Origin: Caprella mutica
Taxonomy: Eukaryota > Arthropoda > Malacostraca > Amphipoda > Caprellidae
Reading direction: 5' to 3'
DNA length: 64,000 nt
NCBI GenBank assembly: GCA_947561585.1
Contig: CANNZV010002468.1
Coordinates: forward strand, 1-64,000
Below the pieces are notes generated by a model, which had not been told where the DNA came from, ran no database searches, and saw only the letters and a list, made by a program, of their open reading frames with translations. Each line of letters begins with the position of its first letter. The first letter of the stretch is position 1. Both the position numbers and the translations under genes were made by a program. Below, piece by piece: positions 11,952 to 23,987 of the stretch.

Positions 11952-12370
11952 GGAAGGCAGGGGGTCTGATTATCAGACTAGGGGTTGTAAACATTATTGC
12001 CGATCCCCCCCCACCTCATTGTCCCAAGGCTACCCTTAGGTAGGCCTTCTTTTTGTTATATTGTAGGTTTTGTTCAGTTTGGCACTCTTTTTCTTCAGCT
12101 TTCCTCAATTTCTTCATCTTATTTCCTCTTCCTTCTGCCTTGCTATATCCATGGATAAGCAGACTTACTGTGTAGGTCTCTTATCCATAGATGTCTATTC
12201 TTGCCTTTCATGCGCTGGGCCGACATTGTTTCCTGTGGTAGCCGAGTAGTCGACCTAGTGTATGAAGCGTACTTTCACTGTCCCCTCTTCTACGATGCCT
12301 TCTTCATGTCTCTTTGGATCACCTCGTAGTGGATAGGGACAACTTTTAAACCTTGAATATAATAAAAATA
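11952..12370 (+). mobile_element. SINE-like retroposon with 12-bp target duplication
   Basis: Identical 12-mers ATCTAATATTTA flank the insert (11940-11951 and 12371-12382). The 419-bp insert ends in an A-rich tail (GAATATAATAAAAATA), as retroposons do. The homologous position in element 1 (about 6090-6102) is uninterrupted and serves as an empty site. About 200 bp of it matches, in reverse complement, 42070-42260. No ORF. I could not place clear pol III A and B boxes, so SINE is inferred from size, tail and duplication. Confidence 0.75.
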
Positions 12371-13959
12371 ATCTAATATTTATGTAAATACTTTATTATC
12401 ATTAATAATCAAATATATGTAATAACAGAGATATCACTGATCATTCTTTACTTTCTATTTGAATCAGGAGTAGGTAAGGTAGATACCTACCTAATTACTA
12501 TTTTCTGAGTAACTGAGTGTATGTCATAGGCTCATAGCGGCATAGCCTATATAAATAATATTATATAGGTAACTATCTAATATATGCAAGACTAAGTAAG
12601 TCCTCAAGCTTATAAACTACTTCTAATTAGAGATTCACATTTATAAAAGATGCCTCGCCCACCTTATAATAAAAAATTATAATTTAATAGACATTTCAGA
12701 TATAGGAATGCAACAATCACACAAGAAATTACTTACTGAAGAAAATAGATTTGCGGAATAATTATGATTTAATTTTACCTATTGCATTATTGATTGATGA
12801 AACTCATATGGAATGTTCATCATATAAATTTGAAAGCTCGTTTTCTCCCTCTCCAGCAACTAGCTTTTATGATTATCAATTTGAGGTCATCAAATAAAGA
12901 TATACCTAGTGACTCTGCTCTATATACTGTGAAAATTTTACTGGGGAATCTCACTGTGATCTTATAAAATAGTGTACATAAGCATAAGCTTTAATATTAG
13001 TTAGGTATATCAGTCATCTCAGAAAATAATAAAGTAAATAGAAAGCTTTTGAAATTTTTTGTGGTGGTAATTTACTGAATGTATAACTTCAGTTCACTGT
13101 GTTTTACATTAACTGTTTTAGTTCTCTTTTCAGAAAACTATGTAAAAAATCATAAAGTTAAAGTTACTGCAAAAAATGTGAAGGACTAGCTACATCTAAT
13201 CCTGATAACCTATGCTCAAATTCATCTACTATCTCCGTGAGTTGTTTATAAAATAATATAAAACCATCATGACTTACAACATGCATTACCCTTTTTAGTT
13301 CCTAAACCTTTGTTATTAAATGATTCAAAAATAATTTGTATTAATCCTTCTTCTTTTTAATTAAATATTCATTTATTTATACTAAAATTTACTATGTTTT
13401 TCTTTTTCAGAACTTTGGTCCTAAAATATATCTAGTGAAATATATTTGCTGCTGCCTTCCAGTATTGCATTCCAGGAATGAAGGTAAAGAAGTCCAGGAA
13501 TCTTTTATATACATATATATAGATTAATGTTAAGTTTATTATTTAATCAAAGAATAATTCTCATATCTAAATAATAAATTCATTATCATGGTTATTTTCA
13601 TATCTTCATAATTAATATTTGATAGTAATTTTATATCTTAAGACTATTTATAAATTTTGTTTTCTTTTCCAGATTAATCTTTGCAAAAATGAATCATAGT
13701 AAGCATCAACACCACTCACAGCCTGGCACCACACTTAAATTTGGATTTTTATGAAATGGTTGTCATAATACTAGTCACATTCTGAAAGATATATTGATAT
13801 GGCTACTCTTGTATTAGAGATGTTAGCTTCATCTTATTTTTTAGAGCTACATTGCAAATTAGTCTGAATTCTGAAAGAACTTGCAATTATTTGCACAAAA
13901 CTTCTCAATGGTACTATTTTTGGACCTCCTGTAGATAAAGCACCCCAGTCCACTTTGAG

Positions 13960-14267
13960 GTGCCTTATCTAGCTACAGGGGGAAAATCTTGGTGCCTTAT
14001 CTACAGGAGGAAAATCTTGGGGTGCCTTATCTACAGGAGGGAAATCTTGAGGTGCCTTATCTACAGGAGGGAAATCTTGAGGTGCCTTATCTACAGGAGG
14101 GAAATCTTGAGGTGCCTTATCTACTGGAGGGAAATCTTGAGGTGCCTTATCTACAGGAGGAAAATCTTGGGGTGCCTTATCTACAGGAGGGAAATCTTGG
14201 GGTGCCTTATCTACAGGGAGGGAAATCTTGGGGTGCCTTATCTACAGGAGGGAAATCTTGGGGTGCT
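13960..14267. repeat. Tandem array, 30-bp unit (about 10 copies)
   Basis: The unit GGTGCCTTATCTACAGGAGG plus GAAATCTTGA is repeated about ten times with small changes. Because 30 is divisible by three, open frames run through it (for example VPYLQEGNLE repeated). These are artefacts of the array: they have no start context, splice sites or homology. The corresponding place in element 1 (about 7880-7900) lacks the array. Confidence 0.9.
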
Positions 14268-15295
14268 TGCTGATCTGTTATTTAAATATAATATATTTAT
14301 CAAAATGTTTCTTTGTCTCGAAGCATATATATTACAAAACTCAAAAATCATCTCTTTAGTTATACCATTAGAAAAAATTGAATGTTTTTTTGTAATTATT
14401 AATGTTGATTTAATATAAATATTCTCATTGTTTTCACTAATTTTCAAAACATATTTTGGTGGGATAATATAAAATAACACTTTGCAAGCAGTTTTGTAGT
14501 CCTACCTACTGTCTTAATTGGACAGATATAGTTCTGTGCAACAATTGCTTTGCACCTTCAGTCAGGCTATCGTTTCTGTTAACTAATATTTACTTCTACA
14601 ACTCCAATCCAAGTAAAGAAAACACTTATGAATATCATTAATCCTCAATACAACTAATATGTTTCAAAATTAAGCAAGCATGTACAGCTAACTATTATGT
14701 TTCAATAATATTGGAAAGTAATTTATTTCCTTAAGAGAGCTAATTTGTTAAAAGAATGATCAGGTGAGGCAAGTATTATCTACTGTGCTGCCTTATACAA
14801 TATCAAGGAGACTCTCAATAAGAAACAGTCAGTAATTTCCCCAAATACTTTATTTTTTATTTTTTGAGCATAAAAATACAGGCATGTGAATGTACTAAAT
14901 TCTAGTATTCTACCAAAGAGCATATGGACAACCGTAACTTTGAACATTGACAAAATAGCCAAGCAAATTTGTAATGTAATTAGAGAAAAAAAATCACAAT
15001 AACTTTAAATTGACTTCTTTCTACAATAAAAGCACAATTATAAAATGAAACTGTTGATATTGCAAAATTTAACACAAATAAATACTATGTGACTACATAT
15101 TATTCATCTCATGCTCGACAGTAAAAATAATACATTTATTGTTTTACCACTTTAGCAGAAACAAAGTTATGTCAAGAGAGAATTTACAAATCCTAAAAAT
15201 CAATTCTGTTTAACAGTCTATCTATCAAAATGTATTTAATATTCCAATAGTTCTAAGAAAGTTGAACAGTGGACCACCAAGATAACTCAAATCAT

Positions 15296-15500
15296 TCATA
15301 ATAATGGGAAAAATGTCTGCCCACTAGACAAACTATATAACCTTTCATCAATATAATCAGGGGACTCTACTATGATGTGATAAACTGTCAGATAGACGAA
15401 ACAATCATGCTTGACAGTATCATGACGTTTCACTACACCCTGAGTGCAATCAATTATATCACTCTTAATAACTATCTCTACTATTTGAGTGCAAATCAAG
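15296..15500 (-). pseudogene. LINE 3'-end coding fragment
   Basis: The minus-strand translation contains HDCFVYLTVYHIIVESPDYIDERLYS. It resembles the C-terminal end of Jockey/I-type LINE ORF2 proteins, where a Cys-rich/His segment reads like T..HIIVECP.Y...R. A related segment occurs at 33760-33900 (NCFVYLTVPHMWECPTYLDR). It is a short, non-functional fragment inside P-like element 2. Confidence 0.5.
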
Positions 15501-15926
15501 ACTGCTTAACTTCACGTAGCACTAAGTCGTATTTCAAACTGAATTTTTGATGCCATAAACCCAAATGAACTGCCAAAGGTATAAAGACTCCCACAGGAAC
15601 TGACATGTTAATACACATTTAAAATAATAAGAAACTGTTATGAAAGTTATTAATTTAATACAACTATTCAATTTTAATAAATAGATACTTTATAGTTATA
15701 AACATCTTATAATATAGGAATATGATTACTTTGTGCTGTAGCATAAATGTATACAGCACATCTACAGCTATTTTGAATTTAGCATAGGTAGGAGCATAGA
15801 TAACTGATATAAACAAGTTTAGCACCACTGATCAGTATTCTAATAAACAGACATCTGGTAGCAAAGAATTATATATTTGTGACCAACGATTAATTAAACT
15901 TATGAAACATTCTTTTTCTTAAGTAT

Positions 15927-16155
15927 TGAGAGAGAGGGACAAACAAACAAGGTTCTCTTCCACCACTTCATCCTGTTAAGAACAAGGATGAAGTGTGTAC
16001 TGGGAGAGAGGGACAAACAAACAAGGTTCTCTTCCACCACTTCATCCTGTTAAGAACAAGGATGAAGTGTGTATTGGGAGAGAGGGACAAACAAACAAGG
16101 TTCTCTTCCACCACTTCATCCTGTTAAGAACAAGGATGAAGTGTGTACTGGGAGG
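15927..16155. repeat. Tandem array, 74-bp unit x about 3, each with a hairpin
   Basis: Starts of AGAGAGGGAC fall at 15931, 16005 and 16079, giving an exact 74-bp period. Each unit includes CACTTCATCCT, a 10-nt loop (GTTAAGAACA) and AGGATGAAGTG, a perfect 11-bp stem. A frame runs through the repeats but 74 is not a multiple of three and no homology is visible, so it is not called coding. Confidence 0.9.
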
Positions 16156-16235
16156 GGTATCGAAACAAGTGAAGTCTTATAATATGTGCATAAGAAATAT
16201 AAGAAAATTAAATGTGGGAAGTCCTTGACCCATCT

Positions 16236-16322
16236 TCCCTGGGTCAAGCTAGCCTACCAAAGTCAAGGTCCATAGTAAGTGTGATTCACGCTTGTTAAAT
16301 AAAAAGTTTAGCTTGACCCATA
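16236..16322. repeat. Small inverted repeat (TGGGTCAAGCTA ... TAGCTTGACCCA)
   Basis: A 12-bp perfect inverted repeat encloses about 55 bp. It may be a degraded MITE or a chance hairpin. The rest of 16156-16554 holds nothing recognised. Confidence 0.5.
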
Positions 16323-16554
16323 ACATATTATTTTCATTCGGAATGAATTAAAATATTGCTCGACACCAGGATTTATAATTTAAAGATTTTATGACACAGG
16401 TAATCGAGAATTGAGCAATAACTAACATACATATGCACGGCTCCAATAATACTCAACGCTCTACAAGTCTATATCAGTTAACTATGGCTACAAGATAATG
16501 CTTAAATTATTAGAATAACTGAATATGATCCCTAAATAGCAATAATATATATTT

Positions 16555-18825
16555 CTAATTGAGAGTGGAAAGTTTCATACGTTTCTTCCTATTGCTTGTT
16601 TCTACGATAACATTATTAAATACTTTAGTATAATTATTGAGTAAGATGTTACTCATGGTTCGGAGACATAAAGTATATATTTGCTTGACGGATCTTTCAC
16701 AATTGGGACAAGACTCGTCACAGTCACCACCATCTAAGACTAACAAACATATATTAATCATTATATTTCTTTGATATTGAGCTCTGACAAATTGATCTTC
16801 AAATTCATTAAGGATACATTGAAAAACTTTGTACACAACAGTACATAAGGATAAACTGAATGATGTAGGGAATTTTAGACCTCCTCTGTTCAAAGATGTG
16901 AAGTATTCAGAAACAGAAGATTTTTCAAGTACTAAAGCCTTTTTAGTACATAATCTATTGGAACACATTCCACATTTCAATTTACCACTGATAGAATTGG
17001 ACACATAACCAGAAATAAACAACAGTACATCAGAGTCGTGCTCATTAATTTCATATTCAATTACTGTATCCAAAACAGAATCAAAAGGAGCAAGATTTAA
17101 AACAGATACATTGATATTATCTACTTCATATTCGGAATTACATTCTAAATCTTTGATGGTAAATTTTCCATATTTAGAATTAAGGGATAGCAAGTTTAAT
17201 ATTTTTAATTTTTTTTCACTTTCGAGAACTTGTGGGACTGAAACATTATAATTTCCTCCAGACATTTGCCTATACTCTCCAAATCTTGCTTCTAATGGAT
17301 CTGTTTGGAATTTCCCTAATAAAACATATTCAAATCCAAAATTGTTAATCAAGTAATTAGATAAGTGGACAAGAGCAGATGAAGTGTGAGCTAATGCAAA
17401 AGAGGTCTCTCTTGAAAGTTTTCCATGTCTCTTGCCTTTGGTTTGCCCTAATTTGTCCCAATTCTGGACCCATTTGAAGAATTGTTCTAAAAATTGCAAA
17501 TTAGGATCAGACACTGATGTACTGTTGATTGGATTACAATTTTCATTTCTTAAAAATTTACCTTTTAGTTTTGACTTAACATTTACAATGTTCCACTATT
17601 TTAAAATTATGTTCATGAAGGTGCACAGAGGTTCATGAGTATCCAAGTTGCTAGTTTTAAGAGCAGAAATATTTTTGTCATTAAACAATTTAACAACAAA
17701 TTGGACATTTTGCCTTTCAAAATTAGAAGGATATAACACTTTCTGAGAAAGTTTCATCCAGCAACAAGTTTACAATTTTCTCTTCTTCAGTCAGGATACT
17801 CATTTTATGTTTTAGATAGTTCAAATGGGAATCTGACATTCCAGCATTCAACATGTCAGAATTAAAAGACAGTTTTTTTAAATAAGAAGGATGGGGAATT
17901 TTCAAAATTTCAGAATTTCTTAATAACTTATACCCATTTGGACTAGAGTAGTACAGCATGCATGACCAAAGAAGAGTTTCAGGACTATAATGTGGATTTT
18001 TAGTATTAAATAACAATAACTGTTCTACTAAAAACTTCATACGCTTACAAGTAGACACACTTTCGTCTAGATATTCTTCCAATAGTTTAATACCATAACT
18101 TAGTTTATCTTCTACAGTACATGAAGTTTCAGTATATAAATTGAAATGACTTACTATATTTTCAAACTTACTCCATTTATAGCACAAGCACTCTTTTCCC
18201 AAAATAAACAAGTATTTTTCTTTATTTAACTTTACATTATGGTACCAAACATCTACAGATAAATCTATTTAATGGTAATACAAAGAGAAATTTTTGGAAA
18301 TTTATCAAAAGAAGCTTTAAAAATATTAACACTTTCAGGAGAAAATGTGCTATGCCAAACTGAAGGATCAATTTTATTTCTGATATTGTCGGAGAGATCT
18401 TTGAATGAAAGGATCATATCTTTCAATTCTATATCTTCCAATATTTTTTTGTGTGTAGATTGCACCTTTTCCAATCGTTGCTCAGGAGGGTTTCTAGTTA
18501 GGGGAACTTCAGTAGACATGTAAGATGGTTGGCTTTTAAAAATAGAAGGATATGCCTCCTTTAGAAGGATGGGATGTTTTCTACTAGTTGTCAACTTTTT
18601 TCCATCCAATGTGGTTACAGAAATTTCCCTACTAATAAATTTTTCATTAAAGTGATTGATGCAAATAATAGAGGATTTGGATGGCTGGAAATCAGCACGA
18701 TGAATTCTCTTGACCAAGTCATTCTTTCTGTCTAAATCATTAGTGAATTTGAAAACTGAGGTGTACTTATCCTGCAGATTATAATTACTGTCACAGCCTG
18801 GAACACAGCATTTATTGCCTCCCAT
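16555..18825 (-). pseudogene. P-element-type transposase with N-terminal THAP domain, broken
   Basis: The frame opens at 18825 with MGGNKCCVPGC; residues 1-90 are a C2CH THAP DNA-binding domain (Cys6/7, Cys11, Cys55, His58; YPSIF box near 95). After one frameshift at about 18268 the frame 18211-17723 continues with P-transposase signatures: YSPETLLWSCMLYYSSPNGY, then IPHPSYLKKL and LTEEEKIVNLLLDE. Much of the catalytic region after that Asp-Glu appears deleted. A second frameshift leads to VVKLFNDKNISALKT, and a TAG interrupts the conserved WWNIVNVK segment near 17598. The last frame (17514-16555) gives the C-terminal part, including LEARFGEYRQMSGGNYNVS. It is a dead copy but identifies the family of elements 1 and 2. 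Confidence 0.85.
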
Positions 18826-19720
18826 CTTCTGAAATGTTGAAAATAGATATATTTAGACAAAAAAAATATTATTTTCTTTCTAGGGTAATGAAGATTGTTT
18901 TGCTCCGACTGTATTAAAGCACAAAGGAAATATAAAATGAATATATTCTATGTATTCCTATTGAAGCTTTTTTTTATAGAAATGATAGATAATTATAAAT
19001 ATAGTGATATTGGCTATTTCAAAAAGCATAGATACATGTATCATTCTTAAAAAGTTGATAAAAAGTATGTAAATACAGCAGCACCTTTCCCAAAATAAAA
19101 TAAATTGAAAGATAGAAGGAAAAATGTTTTTTTTATATTCTAAGTAGAATAAAGTGATATAATCAAACACTATAAATGTTTGTGCACTCAAAACAAAAAT
19201 CTGCGAGTTATAATTTAATTAGTTGAGAATTGATTAAATGAATAGCTAAAAAATTAGTAGCTAGCTAGTGAATATAATTTATATTAAAAAACTAAATGAT
19301 TAATTACCTTTAAAAGTTGACTTAACAGCTATACAACCTCACTTGAGTCTTTAGATTCAGCTTTTCAGTAGCTGTACAGTATTTTAACTATTTATGAGAT
19401 CATAAGTCTGCAAAAATAAAAAATAGGGATTAAGTTCAGAGTTCAAACACCAATACTAGTGAATTAAATCACCCAGATCTTGTTGACAGCAGAATCTAGA
19501 GCTCCATTCTTTACGATATCAAGCATGCGAATCTGAATGAAAGTTATTATAGCTACACAATAGTGTAACATATTTGATTTAATTCCTACTTTCTCTCAAT
19601 CAGTTATATTTTGATTTCAGATTATTTTCTACCACCCAGCAAATAGTTTCTCTTCTTATTATTGGTTCAAAATAGGGATGTTATAAATAAATCAACCAAC
19701 AATTAGGTAGGTCCAAAGTA
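18826..19720. other. Upstream and 3' half of P-like element 2, non-coding
   Basis: Aligns with 8360-9460 of element 1. It contains AT-rich sequence ahead of the transposase ATG (promoter side) but no TATA or initiator that I would defend, and no second gene. Confidence 0.5.
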
Positions 19721-19909
19721 GTTCTAGGTCCTTTTCGCCATAACACTTTTGCCACACAAAACTTTTTCCGGCAATATGACAATTATTTAGCAAAATAAAG
19801 TATATATATTCATATTATAGTAAAAACAGTAAAGTATATATCTTGTCACTTACAAACTTGGGTGGGGGTCCTGGACTTACATTTGCTATATCTCATTATA
19901 TTTATAATT

Positions 19910-20165
19910 TATCAGACTGCAAAGCATGCACAATCAGTTTCCAGATATTTAATTTTTGAGGCAATTTGTCTCCAAAGATTTTCTAATTTCTCTCCAAAAT
20001 GGCCAAAAATCTTAAAATTCTCTCCACTAAATACTAATTACATGTAAACATGGGGATTAATTAGAAAAATGTCACCAGATAATTCAGGAGACTAATTTTA
20101 AGTCCTGACCAGTCGCCGGATAAACTTCACAACTTCATGCATCTTTTGCAGACTGGATAATTTAT
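19910..20165. mobile_element. About 250-bp indel between the two P-like copies, flanked by ATAATTTAT
   Basis: Element 1 reads ...TATTTATAATTTATAGCATTTTAA. Element 2 has about 250 bp inserted between two copies of ATAATTTAT. That fits an insertion with about 9-bp duplication in element 2, or a precise-looking deletion in element 1. The insert has CAGACTGCAAAG at one end and TTTTGCAGACTGG at the other, which is not a clean inverted repeat. Confidence 0.4.
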
Positions 20166-21732
20166 AGCATTTTAAATTTTTTAGGCACAAGTGACATACC
20201 ATGAGGCCTGAAAGAGTCGTGCAGCTAAAAAAAATTTGGGCTAAAGGACTGGTCACCATCCAAAAGGTCCAGGTGACCGAAGGGAGATTCAGAAGCAGAG
20301 AATCTCCCTTAGTGGCCACTTAGCCAAATTAATGATAACCCAATCTGCATAATGACAATGTGTCCACTGTCTCCTGACTCCAGAGATTATAATTTGAGAA
20401 AGACTCAAAAAGAGTTACTCTTAGACTCTAAGCAGCAGATTCAAAATCTCCCTCAGCTAAATTAATGGTAGCTAACATAGGAATTAATACAAAATCTCCC
20501 CCTTGGTAACATAGAATTAATCCGAAATCACCCTCAGCTAAGTTTATAAATTAATGGTAACATAGGAATTAATTCAAAGTCAAACTCAGCTAAATTAATG
20601 GTAACATAGGAATTAATTCAAGATCAGTTAAATCATCCCCAGAGATCTTAATTTTCAAAAAATTTGGCTCAGATTTGTTCCATATTCTGCAGACTGGACT
20701 GGATGGTATCATCATTCATGCCGCCACTCTGCATAATGAGTCTCTTCTCCCCCTCCCGCAGAGCGGCAGAGTCAGAGATTTAAATTTGAGAATTGAGAGA
20801 CAGTTACTCTCTGTCCTCTGACAGTCTGACTCACAAGTCTGAAGTCTCACAGTAGCAGATTCAGAAATTAATGGTTACATAAGAATTAATTCAAAATCTC
20901 CCGCATCTAAATTAATGGTTACATAGAAATTAATTTAAGATCTCCCACAGAGATATACAATTTCTAAAGTTGAGCTCAGATTTGTGGCAGAGTCTTGGAA
21001 AATGTTCCATATTCTGCAGTCTGATTAATACCTAATAATCATGGTAACATAGGAATTAATTCCATGTCACCCTCAGCTAATTTAATGGTAACATAGGAAT
21101 TAAATCAAGATCTCCCTCAGAGATCTAAAATATCTAAAGTTAGGCTCAGATTTATGTCAAGATAGTCTTGGAAAATATTCCAAATTGGAATCTATAGCCT
21201 ATGGCAGTGCTGAGGAGTGAGGGCTACAAAATTATCACTCAATTAGGCATATCAGTCCTAATTAACAAACTAACTAGAGAACTTAGTTAACAAAACAACA
21301 CAAGAAGAAATGTTTAAATCCTAACAATGATCATTATCATATGATAATAACTTCAGAGTCTCTGCTGAGTGATTTGCCTCCGGTGCTGGACAATTCGTTC
21401 AGTTAAAAACCACTTTTATATACCTATATTATAATGAATAAATTCACATAATTTTGATGGCAAATAATCCGGAACATTCCTTAATTTACATCATGAAAAG
21501 CACAAGGGGAAAAAACCATCAATATGAGTGCAATGGCATAAAAACAGAAGAAAATATGTTGCGCGACATCTTTATCCATTAATTTTAGCGACAGTAATTA
21601 GACATCATAGGACCACTTTCAACAGCTGATTGAACTATAAACGCCATGATGAGCTGGCCTGATTAACTATAGACGGCCATGAACTAACCCGGTGTTGCGC
21701 GTAGGATATGTAATGTTCGGAGAGGATGTGAT

Positions 21733-21767
21733 CAAGGCCATCTATAGTGTAGATATAGATGGCCTTG
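21733..21767. mobile_element. 35-bp TIR-only P-like insertion with 7-bp target duplication
   Basis: CAAGGCCATCTATA (21733-21746), a 7-nt spacer, then the perfect complement TATAGATGGCCTTG (21754-21767). ATGTGAT flanks both sides (21726-21732, 21768-21774). The arm closely resembles the P-like TIR (CATGGCCGTCTATAG), and a related arm, AAGGCCATCTTTAGATCAGG, is at about 51169. Confidence 0.75.
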
Positions 21768-22599
21768 ATGTGATAGGGATGCTCGGTACTGTTCGGTAGG
21801 ATACAAATGGAACATTCTGAGGAATTTCGTATCGCAATTATTTGTATTTTGGATGGCCTGTTGCTTACTAGGTTTTATAGACTACATATATTATACTGAT
21901 TAGAATAATGAAAATTGTGGTAAACAGAAGTCACTTTTTTTAAATATACTCATGAACAGAGCTGGGACAATATGACCTAACGAATATGACGTATATGCTC
22001 TAAAAAATATGACCGTATGCTCTAAAAAATATGACCGTATGCTCGTAAAATATGACAGTATGCTCTAAAAATATTCTCTCAAAATATGACCGTATGACCT
22101 TAAGGTATGTTCATATGCTCTTATATTCGTATGCACATATGAATAGAAAAACGAACGTGAATATTACGAAGTTTAAAATATAAGTTAAATTACTCGGTGA
22201 TACTAATATCATAAAAAGCATTATTTTGAAAATATCGATTTTAAATAAAATACTGTTCATTGAATTTCACCTTTAACTTTAAAGGAATAACCACCGTCTA
22301 TTATAGTCTCTGCAGACTACACTATTCTACAAATTTACATATATCTATCTGAAGGGTAACTAGATTATTTACATAATGAACGCAGAATTTTTTGAACAGC
22401 AACACAAACTTTGAGAATAAGAAACAAACACTTTGATAAACTTTATTATTAAAAAAGAATTAAATAATAAACTTGAATTACATTTAATAATCAAATGATG
22501 CTTCAAATTTTCAAAGTGGAAGCTTCTTCAGTTCTAAGTATGTACTTATATTCCACCTCTCTATATTCCCTCCTGTGAGCATTTAATAAAATTTAGAAT

Positions 22600-22745
22600 G
22601 GGGCTAAACGTCAACTTCGGAGATAAAGGCCATATCGCTGACGTCAGAAAAAATTTAATACAAAGGACTAAAAGAAACAGTCAGAAGGTAAATTGGCTCC
22701 ATGATCAAAATCACCTCCCACCTGTTGTTGGCAAAGCTTATGTAT
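22600..22745 (+). repeat. SINE-like 'TTTAACGTC' family copy
   Basis: GGGGCTAAACGTCAACTTCG ... GGCCATATCGCTGACGTCAG ... TGGCTCCATGATCAAAATCACC matches copies at 32560-32900 and 33105-33420, and a short piece at 40258. It is a dispersed short retroposon by inference; the tail and boundaries are not clear. Confidence 0.5.
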
Positions 22746-23068
22746 GCTGAATCTTCCACGGACAATTCGTTCACGAAATCCATTATTTGTATTATATTTA
22801 ATAAGTTTATCTATATTATATGATATATTATTTATATATATTCTGCAATATAAAAGTAGAAAACACCCTTTGCTGATTGTAATTAGAAATTCATGATCTT
22901 TGCCTAAATTCGTATTGCAATCTTTTTCTCTTGCTTGTCAGCAACAGTAAAATAATAAAACTGAATGATTTTGTTAGTCATATACAGGCAATAATTGTCA
23001 GATATATCTCGATGGTATTACTACAGTACATAAACATAGGAATAGACATTTTTTGTGGTGTTTATTTC

Positions 23069-23566
23069 GGGTGTAGGTCATAAGCCCCCCCCCCCCCCCC
23101 GGTCAAGAGCCCCCCTAGTCATGAGCCCCCCTGGTCATGAGCCCCCCCCCCCGGTCAAGAGCCCCCTTGGTCATAAGCCCCCCCCCCGGTCACGAGTCCC
23201 CCTGTTTTTAAATCCTTATTTACCTATATTATTTAATCCTTATTGACACTTTTGTAGTTCATTACTGATTAGACATAAAATATATGTATATCGAGGGGCG
23301 TGTCGCCCCCGAACCCCCCTGCCAGGTCATTAAACAATCATGAAGTGTGCAGTACAACAAACTAGCGGATACAACAAACTACATTAGCAACTCTCAGTTA
23401 TTTCTATCTAAGTAATTATTCATTTGTTTAACTAGGTAAATAATAATTAAAGAAACAGGGAGGGAGGGCTCGTGACCGGGGGGGGGGGGCTTATGACCTA
23501 GGGGGGCTCGTGACCGGGGGGTCTCATGACCGGGGGGAGAGGGGGGGGGGCTCTTGACCGTACCCC
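23069..23566. mobile_element. Fold-back element with GGTCATGAGCCCCC subrepeats, 9-bp target duplication
   Basis: Both ends are arrays of GGTCATGAGCCCCC-type units in opposite orientation (23069-23205 and 23460-23566). The terminal 18-mers GGGTGTAGGTCATAAGCC and GGGGTACGGTCAAGAGCC align in register. GTTTATTTC (9 bp) flanks both sides (23060-23068 and 23567-23575). The interior has no gene. It is nested in the hAT element. A single end of the same family sits at 28127. Confidence 0.8.
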
Positions 23567-23987
23567 GTTTATTTCACGGTAACTACAATAGTCATCAATA
23601 GAATTTTCAGATGAGGTTTTAAGAAGCACTTTCGGTTCAGAAATTGTTTTTTTATAACAGAATATATTTTTAACACTGACAGCATAAAATACATACATGA
23701 TACTTTTATTTAATATACTACATACTAAACTTGATAACGGGTACTCGTAAAGTGCATACCTTCACTGCCTCTTGTAAATCTTCTAGATGACTTTGACGAT
23801 CCAATAATACTTGAGTTATAAATGACCTTGACCTTTAGCCCGTTCACTCCCAAAATCGGATGAAATGGTTCCTTGATGATTGATAACTAATTGTCCCATT
23901 AAATTTCAGGCAATTAGTTGAATACTTTTTGAGTTATGCTAATAACAAAATGGTAAATTAATGCTGCCATGAAAGTGCATATACCTT

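Larger units (their letters stand above)
11155..21681. mobile_element. P-like DNA transposon, element 2 (10.5 kb, with transposase pseudogene and nested insertions)
   Basis: The left end CATGGCCGTCTATAGTTGAT starts at 11155; the right end ...ACTATAGACGGCCATG finishes at 21681. Perfect 7-bp target duplications AACTAAC lie at 11148-11154 and 21682-21688. A perfect 20-bp subterminal inverted repeat (CAGCTGTTGAAAGTGGTCCT near 11196 and its complement near 21610) recalls the internal inverted repeats of P elements. The interior contains a THAP/P transposase pseudogene, a SINE-like insertion, two tandem arrays and a LINE fragment. The element lies 50 bp from element 1 in the same orientation. Confidence 0.85.

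Noticed and set aside
13960..14418. Two ORFs across the 30-bp array
   Set aside because: The unit length is divisible by three, so any stop-free unit creates an ORF. The array is absent from the sister element.
15995..16228. 77-aa ORF across the 74-bp repeats
   Set aside because: Passes through non-triplet repeats by changing frame content; no homology or exon signals.
23055..23698. Pro-rich ORFs across the poly-C/poly-G tracts
   Set aside because: Low-complexity translation of the fold-back ends.
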